From Herbaspirillum robiniae (GTDB lineage Bacteria > Pseudomonadota > Gammaproteobacteria > Burkholderiales > Burkholderiaceae_D), in NCBI RefSeq assembly GCF_002213415.1, contig NZ_NJGU01000005.1, positions 372,001-436,000 on the forward strand: a DNA stretch of 64,000 nt. The letters are read 5' to 3'. The position numbers were made by a program, and so were the translations under genes. The notes beneath the pieces were generated by a model that searched no databases, was not told where the DNA came from, and was given only the letters and a program-made list of their open reading frames with translations. This document shows, piece after piece, positions 59,097 to 64,000 of the stretch. How positions within the stretch are numbered: the stretch's first letter is position 1; the number at the start of each line of letters is the position of its first letter.

Positions 59097-59822
59097 TCAG
59101 GGCTGGTCCGGCGCCTGTTTGCGGCGCTTGAGCGTCAGGCCGACCAGCACCACGCCGATCGCACCGACCAGGCCCGGCAGGCTCAGGTGCAGCTGCGCTC
59201 CGGGCACCACGAACTCGGTATCGGGAATGAAGCCCTGCAGATGGGACTGCACGCCGACATCGCTGAAGATCATGCCGCCGGCGATATAGCCCAGCAGCGC
59301 CGCGCCCAGCGTGATGATAACCGGGAATTTTTCCATCAGCTTCAATACCAGGGTGCTGCCCCAGACGATGATGGGAATGCTGACCACGATGCCGAACACC
59401 ACCAGCGCCATCTGGTGCTGGCCGGCCTGCTCTGCCGCGCTGGCGATGGCGATGACGTTGTCCAGGCTCATCACCAGGTCGGCCACGATCACGGTCTTGA
59501 CCGCGCCCCACAGGCGGTCGCTGCCGCCGACCTCGGCATGTTCGTCGTCCTCGTTGAGCAGCTTGATGCCTATCCACAGCAGCAACAGGCCGCCGATCAG
59601 CTTCAGGAAAGGCAGCTCCAGCATGGTCACGGCGAACGCGATCAACGCAATGCGGATCGCGATGGCGCCGATGGTGCCCCAGACGATGCCCTTCATGCGC
59701 AGCTCGGCCGGCAGGTTGCGACAGGCCAGCGCGATCACGATGGCGTTGTCGCCGCCCAGCAGGATGTCGATCAGGATGATCTGACCGACCGCGATCCAGT
59801 TCAGGTTTACCAGAAATTCCAT
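59097..59822 (-). CDS. TerC/YjbE-family integral membrane protein
   Basis: A 241-aa protein with about seven helices and the two acidic motifs of the TerC family, DILLGGDNAIVIAL and VADLVMSLDNVIAIAS. Members are implicated in manganese or metal-ion export and tellurite resistance. The first motif is in helix 1. It lies between the pilin and sucCD on the same strand, separated from sucD by a terminator. I see no yybP-ykoY-type riboswitch upstream. Confidence 0.88.
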   Translation of the reverse strand: MEFLVNLNWIAVGQIILIDILLGGDNAIVIALACRNLPAELRMKGIVWGTIGAIAIRIALIAFAVTMLELPFLKLIGGLLLLWIGIKLLNEDDEHAEVGGSDRLWGAVKTVIVADLVMSLDNVIAIASAAEQAGQHQMALVVFGIVVSIPIIVWGSTLVLKLMEKFPVIITLGAALLGYIAGGMIFSDVGVQSHLQGFIPDTEFVVPGAQLHLSLPGLVGAIGVVLVGLTLKRRKQAPDQP

Positions 59823-59985
59823 TCACTTCCTTTGCTGAAGATTTTGCTGTGCGACGGCGCCCTGTGGATAAGATGCGCTCGTTGCGATAGTCGGTGATTT
59901 TCGCCGATCAGCCCCCTTTTGCCTATCCGGCCGCGTTCGACGCGGTCGCCGGTCGCGATCATCGCGCACCAGCGCCGAAAAACAC

Positions 59986-60007
59986 ATGGGGAGCCGAAGC
60001 TCCCCAT
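59986..60007 (-). terminator. Terminator of sucCD
   Basis: A perfect 9-bp stem (ATGGGGAGC/GCTCCCCAT) with a TTCG tetraloop on the minus strand, followed on that strand by GTGTTTTT. Confidence 0.88.
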
Positions 60008-60072
60008 ATGAGTCTGGCGGTGACCACCCCAAGGCGCCAGGCGCTCCGGGACGACCACCATGACAGCACTGA

Positions 60073-60954
60073 TTACAGCATGGCCTTCAGCAGACGCGCC
60101 ATTTCGGACGGGTTGCGTGTGGCCTTGATGCCGCACTCTTCCATGATCGCCAGCTTGGCTTCGGCAGTGTCGGCACCGCCCGAGATCAGCGCGCCGGCGT
60201 GGCCCATGCGCTTGCCCGGAGGCGCGGTGACGCCAGCGATGAAGCCAACCACCGGCTTCTTCATGTTGTCACGCACCCAGTACGACGCGTTGGCTTCGTC
60301 GGGACCACCGATTTCACCGATCATGATGACGGCATCGGTGTCCGGATCGTCGTTGAATGCCTTCATGATGTCGATGTGCTTCAGACCGTTGATCGGGTCG
60401 CCGCCGATACCGACTGCGGACGATTGGCCAAGGCCCAGAGCGGTCAGCTGGCCGACGGCTTCATAGGTCAGGGTGCCCGAGCGCGACACCACGCCGATAC
60501 GGCCCTTCTTGTGGATGTGACCCGGCATGATGCCGATCTTGATTTCGTCAGGGGTGATCAGGCCTGGGCAGTTCGGGCCCAGCAGCTTGGTCTTGGAGCC
60601 GGCCTTGGCCATGCGGTCCTTCAGGGCCAGCATGTCACGCACGGGGATGCCTTCGGTGATGCAGATGGCCAGGTCCAGATCGGCTTCGACAGCTTCCCAG
60701 ATGGCAGCAGCGGCGCCGGCGGGCGGCACGTAGATCACGGAAACGGTCGCGCCGGTGGCCTTCTTGGCTTCGGTCACGTTGGCATAGATGGGGATGCCTT
60801 CGAAGTCTTCACCGGCCTTCTTCGGGTTCACGCCAGCGACGAAGGCGTTCTTGCCGTTCGCGTACTCACGGCACAAACGGGTGTGGAATTGGCCGGTCTT
60901 GCCAGTGATGCCTTGCGTGATGACCTTGGTGTCTTTGTTGATGAGGATCGACAT
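60073..60954 (-). CDS. sucD: Succinyl-CoA synthetase, alpha subunit
   Basis: A 293-aa subunit that binds CoA and carries the phosphohistidine. The CoA-binding TQGITGKTGQFHT is at the N-terminus and the catalytic His is H252 in GKRMGHAGALISGG. AAGGAAG precedes ATG 60954. It follows sucC after a 99-bp gap. Confidence 0.96.
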   Translation of the reverse strand: MSILINKDTKVITQGITGKTGQFHTRLCREYANGKNAFVAGVNPKKAGEDFEGIPIYANVTEAKKATGATVSVIYVPPAGAAAAIWEAVEADLDLAICITEGIPVRDMLALKDRMAKAGSKTKLLGPNCPGLITPDEIKIGIMPGHIHKKGRIGVVSRSGTLTYEAVGQLTALGLGQSSAVGIGGDPINGLKHIDIMKAFNDDPDTDAVIMIGEIGGPDEANASYWVRDNMKKPVVGFIAGVTAPPGKRMGHAGALISGGADTAEAKLAIMEECGIKATRNPSEMARLLKAML

Positions 60955-61053
60955 TTTTCTTCCTTGTCTGTGATGCCTGCGCTTCGTGCGGCCGGGATGC
61001 GTCTTGTCGCATCGTGCGCGGCCGCCACCGCGCAAACTTGCATGTATGAGTTC

Positions 61054-62220
61054 TTACTTGCCCGCAGCCGCAGCCACGACCGCCTTCGCAGCCTCTTCCA
61101 TCGAATCGGCCGAGATGATCGGCAGACCGGAATCGGCCAACAGCTTCTTGCCCAGGTCTTCGTTGGTGCCCTTCATGCGGACCACCAGAGGCACCTTCAG
61201 CGAAACCGCCTTGGATGCGGCGATCACGCCTTCGGCGATCACGTCACAGCGCATGATGCCGCCGAAGATGTTGACCAGGATGGCCTTCAGTTCGGGGTTC
61301 TTCAGCATGATCTTGAAGGCTTCGGTGACCTTCTCGGTGGTAGCGCCGCCGCCCACGTCCAGGAAGTTGGCCGGCTCGCCGCCGAACAGCTTGATGGTGT
61401 CCATGGTGGCCATGGCCAGACCGGCGCCGTTGACCAGGCAGCCGATGTTGCCGTCCAGCGAGATGTAGGCCAGGTCGAACTTGGAGGCTTCGACTTCAGC
61501 CGGATCTTCTTCGTCCAGGTCGCGGTAGGCGACGATTTCCGGGTGACGGAACAGGGCGTTGGAGTCGAAGTTGAACTTGGCGTCCAGGGCGATGACCTTG
61601 CCGTCGCCGGTCAGGATCAGCGGGTTGATTTCAGCCAGGGAAGCGTCGGTTTCCCAGTAAGCCTTGTACAGGCCTTGCAGGTTCTTGCGCGCTTCGGGGA
61701 TCGATGCTGCGGGCACGCCGATCTTGGCGGCCACGTCGTCAGCGTCGGCATCGGTCAGGCCGGTGACCGGATCGATGATGACGTTGTGGATTTTTTCCGG
61801 GTTGCTGTGGGCAACTTCTTCGATGTCCATGCCGCCTTCGCTGGATGCCATCAGCACGACCTTCTGGCTCACGCGGTCGGTCACCAGGGAAACGTACAGT
61901 TCCTTCTTGATGTCGGCGCCTTCTTCGATCAGCAGGCGGCGAACCTTCTGGCCTTCAGGACCGGTCTGGTGCGTGACCAGCTGCATACCCATGATCTGGT
62001 TGGCGTATTCCTTGACCTGCTCGATGGACTTGGCCACCTTCACGCCGCCGCCCTTGCCGCGACCGCCGGCATGGATCTGTGCCTTCACGACCCACACCGA
62101 GCCGCCCAGGCTCTTGGCTGCCGCTTCGACTTCGTCGACGGACATGCAAGGAACGCCGCGCGGGACGGTTACGCCGAACTGGCGCAGGATTTCTTTACCC
62201 TGATACTCATGGATTTTCAT
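61054..62220 (-). CDS. sucC: Succinyl-CoA synthetase, beta subunit
   Basis: A 388-aa ATP-grasp subunit of the TCA-cycle enzyme that couples succinyl-CoA cleavage to nucleoside triphosphate formation. It starts [17 protein letters not shown] and has [10 protein letters not shown], the [15 protein letters not shown] region ([12 protein letters not shown]) and [15 protein letters not shown] precedes the ATG. It is the first gene of the sucCD unit. Confidence 0.96.
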   Translation of the reverse strand: MKIHEYQGKEILRQFGVTVPRGVPCMSVDEVEAAAKSLGGSVWVVKAQIHAGGRGKGGGVKVAKSIEQVKEYANQIMGMQLVTHQTGPEGQKVRRLLIEEGADIKKELYVSLVTDRVSQKVVLMASSEGGMDIEEVAHSNPEKIHNVIIDPVTGLTDADADDVAAKIGVPAASIPEARKNLQGLYKAYWETDASLAEINPLILTGDGKVIALDAKFNFDSNALFRHPEIVAYRDLDEEDPAEVEASKFDLAYISLDGNIGCLVNGAGLAMATMDTIKLFGGEPANFLDVGGGATTEKVTEAFKIMLKNPELKAILVNIFGGIMRCDVIAEGVIAASKAVSLKVPLVVRMKGTNEDLGKKLLADSGLPIISADSMEEAAKAVVAAAAGK

Positions 62221-62707
62221 GGGAGCTTCCCTTTAGACACTAAATGAATAAAACTTGCCGGATTGAAATTCTGCCGACGGCGCAATGCCGACGGACGAGA
62301 AAGCAGACCGCAACCCGCAGGCGGGTGTCGCATCCGTCGCCGGATGGGAACTGGCGCAGGCATGAGCTGCGCGGGTTGCGAAAGAATTCTTAGAATTAGG
62401 CATGTGCATGCCGTCTGCATGAGTTGGTCTGATATTCGTGTCCCGCCGGACGGCCGACGGGATCCGCATTATCCGCCTTCACTGCTGTCGTGAGCCTTAC
62501 ATCGATGCGCCGTTGGAAAAAACCGGCAACAAACGCATCTCCTCAAGCTCCCGCGCCGCAGCAAAAACTTCCGAATTCTAGCACAGGCCGGTGAGGCTGA
62601 GCGCCGGTAGCGCTAACATTGCCGATAAAGACCGGATCGGGCTTTCACGGGCATTTTGAACTTGCGGAGAGATACAGGCGCGGCGCGTGCGGCGGCGCCA
62701 TCGTGAC
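62221..62707. other. 487-bp spacer upstream of sucC, long leader
   Basis: On the minus strand TGCTAGAAT (62575-62583) is a candidate extended -10 promoter, which would give a leader of about 345 nt. Inside lie two overlapping inverted repeats, AAGAATTCTT (62382-62391) and AATTCT-t-AGAATT (62385-62397). I see no gene. Confidence 0.5.
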
Positions 62708-63175
62708 TCAGAGGGCGCCGTCCTCGTCATCGAGCCAGGCCGTGTTGAAGGCCTCGCGGATGCTGCGATGGGAAAAACCGCGCTGCTGCAGGAAGCGCAT
62801 CTGCCTGGCGCGCGTCTCGGCATCGGCCGGCGGTTCGGCGAACTTGCGCCGCAACACCTGGGCCGCGCGCTCGCCCTCGCCTTGCGCCAGATCGGCCTTG
62901 AGCTCGGCCAGGGCCTCGCCCTCGATCCCATGGCCATGCAGCTCGGACAGGATGCGGTTGTTGCCGTAGCGCGCGGCGCGACGGTTCACCAGCGATTCGG
63001 AGAAACGCTCTTCGGAGAGAAAACGGGATTGTTCCAGCCAGTTGAGCAGGGCGTCGATGTCATCGCCCTCTTGCGCGTAAGGGGTGAGCTTACGCGCAAG
63101 TTCCAGGCGACTATGCTCACGTGAAGAGAGATATTTGAGCGCCCGTGCTTTCAGGCTGATCGGCGGTCTTGGCAT
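62708..63175 (-). CDS. recX: Regulatory protein RecX
   Basis: A 155-aa helical protein that binds RecA filaments and damps recombination and co-protease activity. The family segments are SLKARALKYLSSREHSRLEL, RFLSEERFSESLVNRRAARYG and LQQRGFSHRSIREAF. It lies 274 bp downstream of recA on the same strand, the conserved arrangement; a hairpin lies between them. Confidence 0.92.
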   Translation of the reverse strand: MPRPPISLKARALKYLSSREHSRLELARKLTPYAQEGDDIDALLNWLEQSRFLSEERFSESLVNRRAARYGNNRILSELHGHGIEGEALAELKADLAQGEGERAAQVLRRKFAEPPADAETRARQMRFLQQRGFSHRSIREAFNTAWLDDEDGAL

Positions 63176-63415
63176 GACGTTCGACTACACGGGGTAGGAC
63201 GGGATTTCGATAAAGCGGGACCGCAGGCCACCGGACAACATATCGGCGATTGCGGCAACTACGTCCGTTGCGGACTTCGGCGCTGAGACCGAGCTTGCCT
63301 CCACAGCGGCTTGACACGACCGGAACGCCGGCGAAGGTCAGGCTTCCCTCGCCGATGCTCCGGCTTGACCGGCCCCGGATATGAATACGGATGCGGAGCC
63401 GGCGCAATCAGGTCC

Positions 63416-63440
63416 ATGCATCGCGCTCTTCACGATGCAT
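63416..63440 (-). promoter_or_regulatory. Hairpin between recA and recX
   Basis: ATGCATCG (63416-63423) pairs perfectly with CGATGCAT (63433-63440) around a 9-nt loop, beginning 10 bp after the recA stop. No T-run follows, so it may be a weak or leaky terminator controlling recX expression. Confidence 0.45.
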
Positions 63441-63449
63441 CGGCGCAGA

Positions 63450-64000
63450 TCAGGAAGCTTCGACCTTGGCTTCGCCGCCGGCCAGCTCAGGCACGCCCAG
63501 CGCGATGCGGACCTTGTTCTCGATCTCGCGCGCCAGCTCCGGGCGTTCCTTCAGGAAGTTGCGCGCATTGTCCTTGCCCTGGCCGATCTTGTCGCCGTTG
63601 TAGCTGTACCAGGCGCCGGACTTCTCGACCACCTTGTGCTCCGAACCCAGGTCCAGGATCTCGCCTTCGCGCGAGGTGCCTTCTCCATACAGGATGTCGA
63701 AGTGCGCTTCGCGGAACGGCGGGGCAACCTTGTTCTTGACGACCTTGACGCGGGTTTCGCTGCCGATGACTTCGTCGCCGGACTTGATCGAGCCGGTGCG
63801 GCGGATGTCCAGGCGCACGGAGGCGTAGAACTTCAGCGCGTTGCCGCCGGTGGTGGTTTCCGGGTTGCCGAACATGACGCCGATCTTCATCCGGATCTGG
63901 TTGATGAAGATGACGGTGGTGTTGGTGCGGTTGATGCTGCCGGTCAGCTTGCGCAGCGCCTGCGACATCAGGCGGGCCTGCAGGCCGGGCAGCGAGTCGC
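63450..64000 (-). CDS. recA: RecA recombinase, C-terminal part
   Basis: The minus strand at the window edge gives about 184 codons of RecA, from [20 protein letters not shown] to the acidic tail. The L2 region [19 protein letters not shown] and [14 protein letters not shown] are intact, and it ends with the acidic VEAS tail. The 5' part, including the Walker A site, is outside the window. RecA forms filaments on single-stranded DNA for homologous recombination and the SOS response. Confidence 0.97.
   Translation of the reverse strand, partial: DSLPGLQARLMSQALRKLTGSINRTNTTVIFINQIRMKIGVMFGNPETTTGGNALKFYASVRLDIRRTGSIKSGDEVIGSETRVKVVKNKVAPPFREAHFDILYGEGTSREGEILDLGSEHKVVEKSGAWYSYNGDKIGQGKDNARNFLKERPELAREIENKVRIALGVPELAGGEAKVEAS

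Noticed and set aside
59823..60072. yybP-ykoY manganese riboswitch upstream of the TerC gene
   Set aside because: The GGGGAGC hairpin is a plain 9-bp stem with a TTCG loop and T-run, the sucCD terminator; the conserved riboswitch core is not seen.

Overview
The window is a GC-rich, densely packed stretch of bacterial chromosome. The gene order (lptD-surA-pdxA-rsmA; pgk-pyk-fba next to purC-purE-purK-sua5; sucCD; recA-recX) and the closeness of the proteins to betaproteobacterial families point to Oxalobacteraceae, most likely Herbaspirillum or a close relative. That assignment is inference; no rRNA is present to confirm it. I see no phage, insertion sequence, CRISPR array, rRNA or tRNA gene. 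Nearly everything looks like core chromosome plus one catabolic island-like cluster (rhamnose).

Layout. 1-2.5 kb: end of a gene (perhaps gmhB), plsC, a YgjP-type metalloprotein and glyoxalase I. 2.5-14.8 kb: a complete L-rhamnose regulon. The isomerase rhaI and the fused aldolase/dehydrogenase rhaD run leftward; a DeoR-type regulator, the ABC importer (rhaS, rhaT, rhaP, rhaQ), mutarotase rhaM, kinase rhaK and a lactonase-like amidohydrolase run rightward. The divergent promoter holds a perfect 16-bp inverted repeat, the best operator candidate in the window. 14.9-26.4 kb: envelope biogenesis. lptD-surA-pdxA-rsmA runs leftward and the peptidoglycan-recycling pair amgK-murU with pepP and ubiH runs rightward, followed by upp. 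26.5-31.7 kb: three-subunit proton-translocating transhydrogenase with panD lodged inside it, then nudJ and mnmA.

31.8-35.5 kb: an iron block (hemP, an unknown 107-aa gene, bfd, tonB, exbB, exbD, then bfr) with candidate Fur boxes. 35.6-44.3 kb: a glutathione transferase, purB, cytochrome b561 with two YceI proteins, pdxH, cfa, msrA, a flavin reductase and ompW. 44.6-52.2 kb: leftward pgk-pyk-fba and purC-purE-purK-sua5, split by a terminator. 52.3-58.9 kb: azlCD branched-chain amino acid exporter, a CHCC zinc-finger protein, an NTF2-like protein, a YheT hydrolase with a conserved unknown, bepA, moaC and a lone type IV pilin. 59-64 kb: TerC-family membrane protein, sucCD, recX and the 3' part of recA.

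How the parts work together. The rhamnose cluster encodes uptake, anomer conversion, isomerisation, phosphorylation, aldol cleavage and lactaldehyde oxidation, so the locus alone could take rhamnose to dihydroxyacetone phosphate and lactate. The iron block couples energised outer-membrane transport (TonB-ExbBD) to storage and release of iron (Bfr, Bfd). Most convergent gene pairs share one bidirectional hairpin terminator. I found no clearly new defence or mobile system. The items most worth a second look are the rha operator and intercistronic hairpins, two 9-bp tandem-repeat arrays, panD inside the pnt genes, the unknown gene in the TonB operon, and a bacterioferritin with an altered ferroxidase-site residue.
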